A DNA stretch of 7,526 nucleotides, taken from Sedimentisphaerales bacterium. Its GTDB lineage: Bacteria > Planctomycetota > Phycisphaerae > Sedimentisphaerales > Anaerobacaceae. The stretch covers positions 1-7,526 of the forward strand of contig JAFGTU010000049.1 in assembly GCA_016933985.1 (NCBI GenBank). The letters are read 5' to 3'. Below, in pieces: positions 1 to 6,223 of this stretch. The position numbers were made by a program, and so were the translations under genes. The notes under the pieces were generated by a model. It had not been told where the DNA came from. It worked only from the letters and a program-made list of their open reading frames with translations, and searched no databases. Positions within the stretch are counted from its first letter, which is position 1, and each line of letters starts with the position of its first letter.

Positions 1-332
1 AGAAATCCGCTCCAACACCGAGCTTTAAGGGCCAGTGGGATAAGAAGCGAAAGAAATTCGGTAAGGGCCTGACGATTATAACCTCTGGCCAATGCCCTCA
101 AAACGCAAAAACGGTAAAGGATATTACCGAAATAGCAAGAGACAGATACGGAATAGAACCAAGAATAGTAGAGTATAGAAGTTACAGGCAAGCCCAGAAC
201 GCACCATGGCCTTATGCTGTTTCTGGTGTGCTCTACGATGGTAAGCTGGTCGCCGACCACTCCATAAGCGGCACGAGATTTCGGCTCATCATGGAGAAAG
301 AGGTAGGAATAGAACCGAAGCCCCGGTGCTGA
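1..332 (+). CDS. YoaP-like domain protein, C-terminal part (5' end outside window)
   Basis: An open frame enters from the left edge (first full codon at 3) and ends at TGA 330-332, giving 109 visible residues with no start codon needed. The visible part looks like the C-terminal YoaP-like domain found behind GNAT acetyltransferase domains in small bacterial and archaeal proteins. The evidence is a strand LTIITSGQCP with a cysteine at visible residue 31, then an EIARDRYGI helix, a QAQNAPWPYAVSGVLYDGKLVADH stretch in which the domain's APxPYAVF-like core is recognisable, and an SGTRFR ending. The acetyltransferase half would lie upstream and is inferred, not seen. Its function is unknown; an acyl-transfer role comes only from the usual domain partner. 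Codon use differs from the neighbours: 6 of 9 arginines are AGA/AGG and 6 of 9 isoleucines are ATA, and G+C is near 48%. It is convergent with the minus-strand operon and unlikely to share its regulation. Family assignment is from memory. Confidence 0.7.
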   Translation, partial: KSAPTPSFKGQWDKKRKKFGKGLTIITSGQCPQNAKTVKDITEIARDRYGIEPRIVEYRSYRQAQNAPWPYAVSGVLYDGKLVADHSISGTRFRLIMEKEVGIEPKPRC

Positions 333-409
333 TTTGAAAGGACAATACCAACTGCAGTGATATGTGTCTGCTCCCCAACCTCAATTTCGATCACCGGGAC
401 AACACCGAT
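333..409. other. Convergent intergenic gap, no clear terminator
   Basis: This 77-base stretch separates the stop of the plus-strand YoaP-like gene from the stop of the minus-strand phosphoesterase. I looked for a stem-loop with a T-run on either strand and found none. The only symmetry is the 8-base palindrome ACTGCAGT at 351-358, which is too short to call. Transcription from both sides probably ends by another mechanism, or reads through. Confidence 0.4.
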
Positions 410-1390
410 TCACGTGGAGGGATTATCCGCCAAAGGGCGGCTAAGAAGCGGCGGGGCCATAACCCTGCTCTCGGCCTTGCGGTAGCCCGTGACGACGATG
501 CCGCCGTCGGCCAGGATATCTACGATGGCGTAGGCGCTGTTCTCCCGACCTGAGCCCTCCACCACGGCCTTTAACACATAATAGTGGATCCCCTCTATTT
601 GGCTGTACCCTCCATCGTGTTTATGGCCCTGGAAGACGGCGGCGACCTTGCCCGACGATTCCAGGATTGACCGGACCTCTTCGGCATTCTTGATGCTATG
701 CGATCCCGCTTCGGCGAGCAACTGGTGGACAAAGACGATAACGGGTCCGCGTGCCCTCGTCAGGTCCTCGCTTAGCCAGGTCAACTGCTGCTGCGGGATA
801 TTCGCATCGGTCCAGTCGAAATTGCCGTGGTCGTACTCGGCCCCGTCGCTTCTATAGTTGGCGTCGAGAACGACAAAATGAAAGCCCTTCGAATCGAACG
901 AATAGTAGCTTTTCGTCGGGTCTATCCCGGTGTTCGCGACATTGCTCAAGAACTGCGTTTTCGAGATACTGTCCATATCGTGATTGCCGAGCACGTGGTA
1001 GGTCGGGCCGGTAAATTTCTGGAATACTTGCTCGATTACCCGGAGGTAGCTAATAGTCTTTTCTTCGGCGGGCTTGGCATCCTCGTCCTTGAAATCGCCC
1101 AGCTCGATAAGAAAACCCACCTTCTCGGCGTTCATCAATTCAACGCATTCGTCCAGCTTGACGAGCGATTCGCGGTAATATCGCCCGATCCTGGCATCGG
1201 CGTCTGCGTAGTGGCAGTCGGTTACTATCCCGAAGCGGCAGGTCGCTCGCTTGCCCTTCGCCGCAGTCTTGACGGCGCAGGAAAGCTGCGACAGCCCCGC
1301 CCCCGCAGCCAAAAGGGCCGAAGCCTTCAGAAACACTCGCCGGGTAACGATCCAGCTTGGCGAATCACACGAGCGACGGCCGGTATTCAC
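410..1390 (-). CDS. Calcineurin-like metallophosphoesterase, exported (Tat-type signal)
   Basis: The 326-residue protein carries the complete metallophosphoesterase metal-site set in order: D58-C-H60 (VTDCHYAD), G98-D99 (ELGDFKDED), G135-N-H-D138 (LGNHDMD), H222 (VFVHQLL) and GHKH at 255-258. The family hydrolyses phosphomonoesters or phosphodiesters with two metal ions. The overall look is closest to the Mn-dependent ADP-ribose/CDP-alcohol diphosphatase type, but substrate cannot be read from the sequence. The N-terminus has a twin-arginine motif TRRVFLKAS (R17-R18) followed by the hydrophobic stretch ALLAAGAGLSQLSC, so it is probably exported folded by the Tat pathway. The cysteine at 38 suggests a lipoprotein, but the preceding QLS is a poor lipobox. 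The start is GTG at 1390, supported by GGAAAGGA seven bases upstream. It lies 36 bases behind scpB, the only real gap in the operon. The last ten or so residues look disordered. The fold is sure, the substrate unknown. Confidence 0.88.
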   Translation of the reverse strand: MNTGRRSCDSPSWIVTRRVFLKASALLAAGAGLSQLSCAVKTAAKGKRATCRFGIVTDCHYADADARIGRYYRESLVKLDECVELMNAEKVGFLIELGDFKDEDAKPAEEKTISYLRVIEQVFQKFTGPTYHVLGNHDMDSISKTQFLSNVANTGIDPTKSYYSFDSKGFHFVVLDANYRSDGAEYDHGNFDWTDANIPQQQLTWLSEDLTRARGPVIVFVHQLLAEAGSHSIKNAEEVRSILESSGKVAAVFQGHKHDGGYSQIEGIHYYVLKAVVEGSGRENSAYAIVDILADGGIVVTGYRKAESRVMAPPLLSRPLADNPST

Positions 1391-1397
1391 GGCGAAA

Positions 1398-1405
1398 TCC
1401 TTTCC
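1398..1405 (-). promoter_or_regulatory. Ribosome binding site of the phosphoesterase gene
   Basis: On the minus strand GGAAAGGA sits seven bases before GTG 1390. It fixes a GTG start and shows that this last gene of the cluster can initiate on its own rather than by coupling. Confidence 0.6.
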
Positions 1406-1426
1406 AAAGACTTGGCCGATACGGTC

Positions 1427-2173
1427 TCAGGCGGGGGGCCTCTTTAGCTCCTCGACCTTTGGCAGGTCTTTGAGGGAGTTGAGGCCGAAGATTTCCAGGA
1501 ACTTCTTCGTGGTGCCGTAGAGCATGGGCCTTCCCAAGACCTCTGCGCGGCCGACGATCTTCACCAGCCCTTTATACATCAGCCCTCGCAGCACCTCACC
1601 GACCGCAACGCCCCTGATGACCTCGATATCGGCCCGGATTACCGGCTGCTTATAGGCGACTATCGCCAGCGTCTCCAGCGCCGCCGGGCTTAGCTTATCG
1701 TCTGAACGGGCGCGGAGCAGCTTCTTGAGCCAGTGATTGTAGGGGCTGAGAGTCAGCATCTGGTAGCCCCCGGCGATCTGCTCTATTCTAAAGGCGTTTT
1801 TGGCCGCCTCGTACTTCCTGTTGAGATTCCCAATGTGCTCGCGAACCTGCTTAACACCCGTCTCGACAATTCCTGCCAGCCGGGCGGGCGTCAGCGGCTC
1901 ATCGCTTGCGAAGAGAATCGCCTCTACGACCGACTCGACCGTCGGCTCGAAATCCGGGTCCGGCGCAGGCTCGGCAGGACCGTCCCGCCCCTCAACCTCC
2001 GCGTCGGTCTGGTCATCGGCCGATGCGTCCAGCTCTTGTATTGCCTCGCCCTCCGGCTCCACAACCTCCGCGTCATCTTCCGGCAAGTCAGCTTGTTCTT
2101 CATCCGGCATCAGACGTTCATCATCGGATATTCGATATTCGTCCTTCAGCTTCTCGGTCTGTTCTTCTGTCAT
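1427..2173 (-). CDS. scpB: Segregation and condensation protein B (ScpB)
   Basis: ScpB is the kleisin-binding subunit of the SMC-ScpA-ScpB condensin complex that organises and separates bacterial chromosomes. The core is two winged helices: VESVVEAILFASDEPLT opens the first, and the second holds the family signature LSPAALETLAIVAYKQPVIR, followed by DIEVIRGV and the GRPMLYGTTKKFLEIFGL ending. ATG 2173 is preferred over the in-frame ATG 2185, because 2173 forms an ATGA overlap with the Nif3 stop and has GGA seven bases upstream, while 2185 has no good binding site. From 2173 the protein is 248 residues. About 75 of these form an acidic, proline-containing N-terminal extension (many D and E, few hydrophobics) ahead of the domain, making it longer than the usual 180-200 residues. 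Part of that extension is encoded by a short repeat (2115-2140). scpA, the usual neighbour, is not in the window. Confidence 0.93.
   Translation of the reverse strand: MTEEQTEKLKDEYRISDDERLMPDEEQADLPEDDAEVVEPEGEAIQELDASADDQTDAEVEGRDGPAEPAPDPDFEPTVESVVEAILFASDEPLTPARLAGIVETGVKQVREHIGNLNRKYEAAKNAFRIEQIAGGYQMLTLSPYNHWLKKLLRARSDDKLSPAALETLAIVAYKQPVIRADIEVIRGVAVGEVLRGLMYKGLVKIVGRAEVLGRPMLYGTTKKFLEIFGLNSLKDLPKVEELKRPPA
2115..2140 (-). repeat. 7-base tandem repeat inside the scpB N-terminus
   Basis: On the plus strand GATATTC occurs twice in a row at 2127-2140, and the flank to 2115 resembles the copy at 3289-3314. Read on the minus strand it encodes EYRISDDER in the acidic ScpB extension. By hand alignment the two 26-base copies agree at 18 positions, including 12 of the first 14 on the minus strand. 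Confidence 0.5.
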
Positions 2174-3282
2174 ATATTTTTCCATCTAAACGGGTCTGCA
2201 TCTTTTTTGCTTACCCTGATTGTTATGGAATTTGCCTGTTTTTTCAACTGTTTTGCAAACTTTTTCAGGATAAATCGCTCCGAGACGGTGTGGCTAAGGC
2301 AGATGCAGGTTAGATCCGCCTCCTGGGCCGCCAGGGCCTGATTATGCTTCAATTCGCCGGTCAGATACAGGTCTGCCCCGGCGGCGATGACCTTATGAAT
2401 AATCTCGCCGCACGACCCTGCGCAGACCGCCGCCTTTTTCACCAGCCGGTCCGCCGGACCGATTATTCCGACGGCCTTGGCCCCGGTGGCGGCCTTAATC
2501 TTCTCGATCAGCGCTGCCATACGCATCGGTTTGGTCAGCTTCCCAATTCTGCCCAGCCCCAATTTGTCTTCGGTATTGCACTGCCGGAAGACATCGAAAG
2601 CGGGCAGCTCGTAGGGGTGCGCCTTCCTCATCGCCGCTATAACCGCATCAAGCTTATCGCCCGGCACAATCGTCTCGAACCGCATCTCAGGCACCTTCTC
2701 GAGATTGCCCTTGCTGCCGATAGCGGGCCGGGCGCCCTCCAGGGGCAGAAATGTGCCGGTCCCATCGGCGGAGAATCCGCAATGGCTGTAATTGCCCATC
2801 ATCCCGGCCCCGGCGGCGAACACCGCATTTGAGACCTTGCCGACCGCATCCAGCGGGACAAAGACCACGAGCTTGTACGTGCAGCCGGACGGGGCATCGA
2901 CATAGTCGCCGAGCGGTTTTGCGTCCTCGATTCCGAGTATCTCGGCAAGGCCGTCGTTGACGCCCCCGGCGACCGTGTCCAGGGCCGTGTGTATCGAAAA
3001 TACCGAAATGCCCGCGCGAATAAGGTCATACACCACGCCGCTCGGCCCATCGACGGTCACTTTCTTCAGCCCGTCCCAGATAATCGGATGATAACTCACA
3101 ATCAAATCGGTCTTCAGCTTCCCGGCCTCAGCCACAACGTCGGCAGTAATATCGATAGTCAACAGAACGTTTTTCACGTCCTGCCCGGCATCGCCGACCA
3201 AAAGCCCGACATTGTCCCAGCCTTGGGCCAATTCGAGCGGCACTATCCGCTCAATCGCCGCCGCTACGTCTTTTACCTTCAT
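2170..3282 (-). CDS. Nif3/DUF34 dinuclear metal-centre protein, long YqfO type
   Basis: A 370-residue member of the Nif3-like family, which forms toroidal hexamers with a two-metal site in each subunit. Bacterial members have been proposed to act as GTP cyclohydrolase-type or metal-handling proteins, but the cellular role remains unsettled. Half 1 (about 1-130) holds GWDNVGLLVGD, SYHP with H65, and SIHTALD with H98 and D102. Half 2 (about 240-370) holds YLTGELKHN and LSHTVSER with H331 and E335, the matching metal ligands. Between them, about 135-235, is the PII/CutA-like insert of the long form (AGAGMMGNYSHCGF, HPYELPAFD). The usual HHP motif reads YHP, a variant also seen in eukaryotic NIF3L1, so the site should still be functional. 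ATG 3282 overlaps the aminotransferase stop as ATGA, with GGAAG upstream. Its stop overlaps the scpB start in the same way. Identity is confident; any link to folate is unproven. Confidence 0.92.
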   Translation of the reverse strand: MKVKDVAAAIERIVPLELAQGWDNVGLLVGDAGQDVKNVLLTIDITADVVAEAGKLKTDLIVSYHPIIWDGLKKVTVDGPSGVVYDLIRAGISVFSIHTALDTVAGGVNDGLAEILGIEDAKPLGDYVDAPSGCTYKLVVFVPLDAVGKVSNAVFAAGAGMMGNYSHCGFSADGTGTFLPLEGARPAIGSKGNLEKVPEMRFETIVPGDKLDAVIAAMRKAHPYELPAFDVFRQCNTEDKLGLGRIGKLTKPMRMAALIEKIKAATGAKAVGIIGPADRLVKKAAVCAGSCGEIIHKVIAAGADLYLTGELKHNQALAAQEADLTCICLSHTVSERFILKKFAKQLKKQANSITIRVSKKDADPFRWKNI

Positions 3283-4157
3283 CTGCTTCTTCCGTTATTC
3301 GTTATTCGACATTCTCTTGCGACCATTTGGTCGAAACACTGTTTCAACATCTTGGTCATCGGCCCGACTTTCCCTTCGCCTACGGTGTGCTTTTCGACGC
3401 TGTTGACAGGCATCACCTGCATAATAACGTTCGTCAGAAATATCTCGTCGGCGTGCAACACGTCGTCGATGTAGAGGTCTTTCTCGATGAGGCCGATGGA
3501 GTTATCGACGGCGATTCGGCAAACGGCCTTCCTCGCAATTCCAGCAAGCACCGGCGTAGAAACCGGCGGCGTATAGAGCACTGAATCCTTCACCAAGAAA
3601 ACATTGCTTATGCAACCTTCGGCCAGGCGATTATCCGTCGTGAACCACAATGCCTCAGCCGCCCCTTTTTCGTGGGCGAACTTCAGCCCTATCATACGCG
3701 GGAAATAGCTCGTAACCTTGTGCCCGCACGTCGGATCATTTGGATTCTGCCTGTAGGGGCAGAGCAAAACCATAACGCCCTTGCGATAATACTCAGCCGG
3801 GTAGGCGGTTAGTCCCGCAGCGGTTATCACCAGCGTCGATTTGCGCCCTTCCGCCTCCTGCGACATCGCCCCGCCGGTTACGGTCAGGCGCAGCCGCGCA
3901 TCCTTCAAATCATTGGCTCGCAGCACTTTGCCGATTGCCTCGGCAATATATTCTTTCTCGCAGCCGATATCGATCGATAGCGTCTTGGCGCTGGAAAACA
4001 GCCGATCCAAATGGTCGCCCAGCGCAAAGACCTTACCGTTGCGCGCCCGCATAGTCTCGAACAGCCCCGCTCCATAAAGGAGTCCGCTGTCGCTAACCGA
4101 CACGTTCGCCTTGCCGGCATCCACCAACTTGTCGTTCAGAAATACCTTTTCTGCCAT
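3279..4157 (-). CDS. pabC: Class IV aminotransferase-fold enzyme, probable aminodeoxychorismate lyase
   Basis: A 292-residue PLP enzyme of fold type IV. Family marks in order are VSDSGLLYGAGLFETMRARNGKVF near 20-44, DHLDRLFSSA at 48-57, the Schiff-base lysine K147 in HKVTSYFPRM, E180 in LAEGCISNVFLV (a PLP contact), and DEIFLTN near 237-243. This fold covers PabC (4-amino-4-deoxychorismate lyase, releasing p-aminobenzoate and pyruvate), branched-chain aminotransferase and D-amino-acid transaminase. I chose PabC because the gene starts one base after the stop of pabB, whose product is the PabC substrate; sequence alone leaves the other two possible. The start ATG 4157 follows TAA-G. The C-terminal tail ECRITNNGRSR is encoded by a short repeat (3289-3314) and is probably not part of the fold. 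The stop overlaps the Nif3 start. The enzyme is cytoplasmic. Confidence 0.82.
   Translation of the reverse strand: MAEKVFLNDKLVDAGKANVSVSDSGLLYGAGLFETMRARNGKVFALGDHLDRLFSSAKTLSIDIGCEKEYIAEAIGKVLRANDLKDARLRLTVTGGAMSQEAEGRKSTLVITAAGLTAYPAEYYRKGVMVLLCPYRQNPNDPTCGHKVTSYFPRMIGLKFAHEKGAAEALWFTTDNRLAEGCISNVFLVKDSVLYTPPVSTPVLAGIARKAVCRIAVDNSIGLIEKDLYIDDVLHADEIFLTNVIMQVMPVNSVEKHTVGEGKVGPMTKMLKQCFDQMVARECRITNNGRSR
3289..3314 (-). repeat. 7-base tandem repeat in the pabC C-terminal tail
   Basis: On the plus strand this reads GTTATTC, GTTATTC, GACATTC in a row (3294-3314), with a related flank down to 3289. On the minus strand it encodes ECRITNNGR, the last residues of the aminotransferase, and comes within seven bases of the Nif3 start. 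It matches the copy in scpB and is read in the same frame there. Confidence 0.55.
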
Positions 4158-4158
4158 C

Positions 4159-5784
4159 TTACTTCACACATTTAGCGCGTTCCTGCACTGCTCCTATTCC
4201 CGCCAACAGCGCTCTTGCCTTTGTAATCGTCTCGTTCCATTCGGCTTGCGGTTCGGAATCTGCAACGATTCCGCCGCCGGTCTGGGCGTAGGCCTTTTGG
4301 CCCGCGATGATAATCGTTCGAATCGCGATATTCAAGCAGACGTTGCCGTCGAGCCCGATATAGCCGATGCTGCCGGTATAGACGCCCCTTGCGGTCGGCT
4401 CGGTCTCGTCGATAATCTCCATCGACCGAATCTTCGGGGCGCCCGTAATAGAACCGCCCGGAAACATCGCTTTGAGGCAGTCGCAGAACGTAATCTCGTC
4501 GCGAAGCCGCCCCGCTATCGTCGCCACCGCGTGGAACACGGTCGGATACGTCTCAATCGTCCGTGGCTGAACTACGTGCCGAGTCCCCGGCTTGCAGATA
4601 CGCGCCAGGTCGTTGCGCTCTAAATCGACTATCATATTAAGCTCGGCCCGTTCCTTTTCGCTGGCTGACAAGTCGCCGAAATTCTCCTCATTGATTCGCT
4701 CAGCCTTTGCATCCGCAGGGCAAAAACGCCGTCGCGTGCCCTTAATCGGCTTGGTGCTGATGAAGCGGTCGTTAATCGTTATGAACATCTCCGGTGAGGC
4801 GCTGACGATATGAAAGTCCCCGCCGTCGGTGTATGCCGCGTAGCCGCTTGGGTTGTACAGGTTCTGCCAGGCGAAAAGGTCTATCGCATCGGCTGCATAA
4901 TCGCACTCGAATCGCTGCGAGAAATTGATTTGATAGACGTCCCCATCGTAGATATGCCGTCTTATCTTGGCGAGCATCCGCAGGTAGTAATCCCTATCCA
5001 TATTGCAGCGGAACCGCGCCAAATCGATATCGTCCAGGTCCGCCGGCGTCGGCGCCCGGACGCTGACCCTGCCCGCCCGCTCCAGCAGCTCCTCCAGACC
5101 AGCCAGCTTCTCGTCCGGGCCGCTGCTATCCCCGGGCAATTCCAGCGCGATCAGCCGGAATGTTCGGCTGTTATGGTCGTATGCGATAAGTCGGTCGTAG
5201 AAGCACAGCCGAATCAGCGGCATTTCAAGGTCGTCCGCCGTCGAAGCAGGCAGCGTCTCGATATATCGACCGAGCTCGTAACTGAAATACCCAATCCATC
5301 CGCCGCAGAACATACCCTTTGGAAGAATATCGCCCCATTTGTCATTCCCGCGCACCATGTCATTCCCGCGCAAGCGGGAATCCAAACTGTCAGCTTCTGC
5401 AAACGCGTACTTGCCTAAAATCCGATCCAGCTTTGCGAAAGGCTCTTTCTGCCCGGAGCGAAATTCAAAAACCTCCCTCGGCTCGGCCGCCCAATAGCTG
5501 AATCCGTCCGCAGACCCCTTGGCCTCATTGCCGCCCAGAATAGAGGCCGACTCAAGACCGCCGAAAACCTCGCTCAACGCCGCCAAATCTATCGGCCTGC
5601 CGACTTCTCTGTAATGCACTCTCACGCTCTTATGGGCTTGGCCATTGCGAAGAGGGTTCAGAACCTGGCCAGATGGGGATCCGACACGGCAATCTCCCGC
5701 CTCTCGAAGACGGACGCTGCCCCGGTGCCGAAGCGATTGGTAATGATGCCCTGAAATCTGATTGTTGCGAGGCGCTCCGCCCAT
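4159..5784 (-). CDS. pabB: Aminodeoxychorismate synthase component I (PabB)
   Basis: PabB joins chorismate with ammonia delivered by PabA to give 4-amino-4-deoxychorismate in folate synthesis. The chorismate-binding domain fills the C-terminal half: YQINFSQRF near 284-292, STKPIKGTRRR near 343-353, ELNMIVDLERNDL near 381-393, FPGGSITGAPKIRSMEIIDE near 441-460, and GGGIVADS. K348 in PIKGT is the lysine typical of PabB; anthranilate synthase has PIAGT, which argues against TrpE. The N-terminal domain has SYWAAEPREVFEF and FCGGWIGYFSYELGRYIE. The longest frame starts at ATG 5784, one base after the previous stop, giving 541 residues. Residues 1-53 look unlike PabB, with weak coding bias, and recognisable homology begins near VRVHYREV. 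GTG 5625 (488 residues) is therefore a serious alternative start, though without a clear binding site. Residues 134-148 come from an inserted palindromic repeat. pabA is not in the window. Confidence 0.9.
   Translation of the reverse strand: MGGAPRNNQISGHHYQSLRHRGSVRLREAGDCRVGSPSGQVLNPLRNGQAHKSVRVHYREVGRPIDLAALSEVFGGLESASILGGNEAKGSADGFSYWAAEPREVFEFRSGQKEPFAKLDRILGKYAFAEADSLDSRLRGNDMVRGNDKWGDILPKGMFCGGWIGYFSYELGRYIETLPASTADDLEMPLIRLCFYDRLIAYDHNSRTFRLIALELPGDSSGPDEKLAGLEELLERAGRVSVRAPTPADLDDIDLARFRCNMDRDYYLRMLAKIRRHIYDGDVYQINFSQRFECDYAADAIDLFAWQNLYNPSGYAAYTDGGDFHIVSASPEMFITINDRFISTKPIKGTRRRFCPADAKAERINEENFGDLSASEKERAELNMIVDLERNDLARICKPGTRHVVQPRTIETYPTVFHAVATIAGRLRDEITFCDCLKAMFPGGSITGAPKIRSMEIIDETEPTARGVYTGSIGYIGLDGNVCLNIAIRTIIIAGQKAYAQTGGGIVADSEPQAEWNETITKARALLAGIGAVQERAKCVK
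5341..5384. repeat. In-frame palindromic repeat element inside pabB
   Basis: The 14-mer GTCATTCCCGCGCA occurs at 5341-5354 and again at 5359-5372, an 18-base period. The second copy continues into a perfect hairpin: ATTCCCGC (5362-5369), loop GCAA, GCGGGAAT (5374-5381). This matches a widely dispersed repeat of many bacterial genomes, with the ATTCCC-N8-GGGAAT pattern described as dRS3 in Neisseria. Read on the minus strand it encodes LDSRLRGNDMVRGND without breaking the pabB frame, between RILGKYAFAEADS and the conserved GMFCGGWIGYF. Confidence 0.85.
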
Positions 5785-5785
5785 T

Positions 5786-6223
5786 CTATGCTCTTGTTTC
5801 CAAATGGTTGCCCGACTTCGGCTCTTGCCCGCAACGGATAAGCATGTGGGCCATCCCCATCGTTGCCCCCGTCTTGAGCAGAATCGTTCCTGCCGCTAAA
5901 GCGAGGCAGAAGCCCAGCATCGTATTGAAAGGCCACGGCACGAATCGCGGGATGCCGAACTTATTCGCCTGCTCGACATTCAGAAGTGATTTGCCGCCTA
6001 TTACCCAGATACCGACCAGGATAGCCGCGAAGGAGCAAGTCGGCAGGCAGCCGTAAAGGGATACGAAGAGGCCCGTCTGCAGGACTTCTCTTTCACTGGC
6101 GATATTCCGCAGCCGTCGCCAGAGCAGCGCCACTTCATCACGTTTGCCGTCGTCGGTCATTGTCGCGATAAATGCGCCGCACTCGCTGCACACTGCACCG
6201 CAACACCCCGTCATATCGCTCAT
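5786..6223 (-). CDS. Small protein with DUF3795-like cysteine N-terminus and hydrophobic C-terminal part
   Basis: A 145-residue protein. ATG 6223 is chosen because AGGAG lies five bases upstream and it overlaps the previous stop as ATGA; the frame is open further up to 6403 but without support. Residues 1-35 (GCCGAVCSECGAFIAT, then a charged DDGKRDEVALLW helix) match the start of DUF3795 proteins, a presumed metal-binding family with CGxxCxxC (C8, C12, C15). The rest does not continue as DUF3795: the later cysteine clusters are absent. It has two hydrophobic stretches instead (about 49-77 and 99-125), with a GIPRFVPWPFNTMLGF segment between them that resembles the membrane part of isoprenylcysteine methyltransferase-like proteins. 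No RHPM-type catalytic motif follows, so that resemblance would imply truncation. Codon use is even through the join. It could be a real fusion, a frameshift product or a decayed gene. Function is unknown. Confidence is for being a gene. Confidence 0.6.
   Translation of the reverse strand: MSDMTGCCGAVCSECGAFIATMTDDGKRDEVALLWRRLRNIASEREVLQTGLFVSLYGCLPTCSFAAILVGIWVIGGKSLLNVEQANKFGIPRFVPWPFNTMLGFCLALAAGTILLKTGATMGMAHMLIRCGQEPKSGNHLETRA

Noticed and set aside
333..409. Bidirectional terminator between the convergent genes
   Set aside because: No stem-loop with a T-run is visible on either strand.
827..1447. 206-codon open frame on the plus strand across the phosphoesterase gene
   Set aside because: It lies antisense to a gene with a full metallophosphoesterase motif set and shows no recognisable domain; such shadows are expected in G+C-rich DNA.
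5341..5381. Possible CRISPR repeats
   Set aside because: There are only two partial copies with a 4-base separation, they lie inside pabB, and they match a known dispersed hairpin repeat; no spacers or cas genes.
4810..5418. 202-codon plus-strand frame opposite pabB
   Set aside because: It is antisense to conserved PabB motifs and includes the repeat read as HVIPAQAGIQ, a usual spurious translation of this repeat.
4159..5625. Anthranilate synthase TrpE as the identity of the chorismate-binding enzyme
   Set aside because: The PIKGT lysine is the PabB form, TrpE has PIAGT, and the neighbour is a PabC-like enzyme rather than trp genes.
5658..5795. EWAERL peptide in the alternative frame as the end of a TsaE (YjeE) protein
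   Set aside because: The EWAER match is short, the following residues do not continue as TsaE, and no Walker A motif or start codon is present upstream in that frame.
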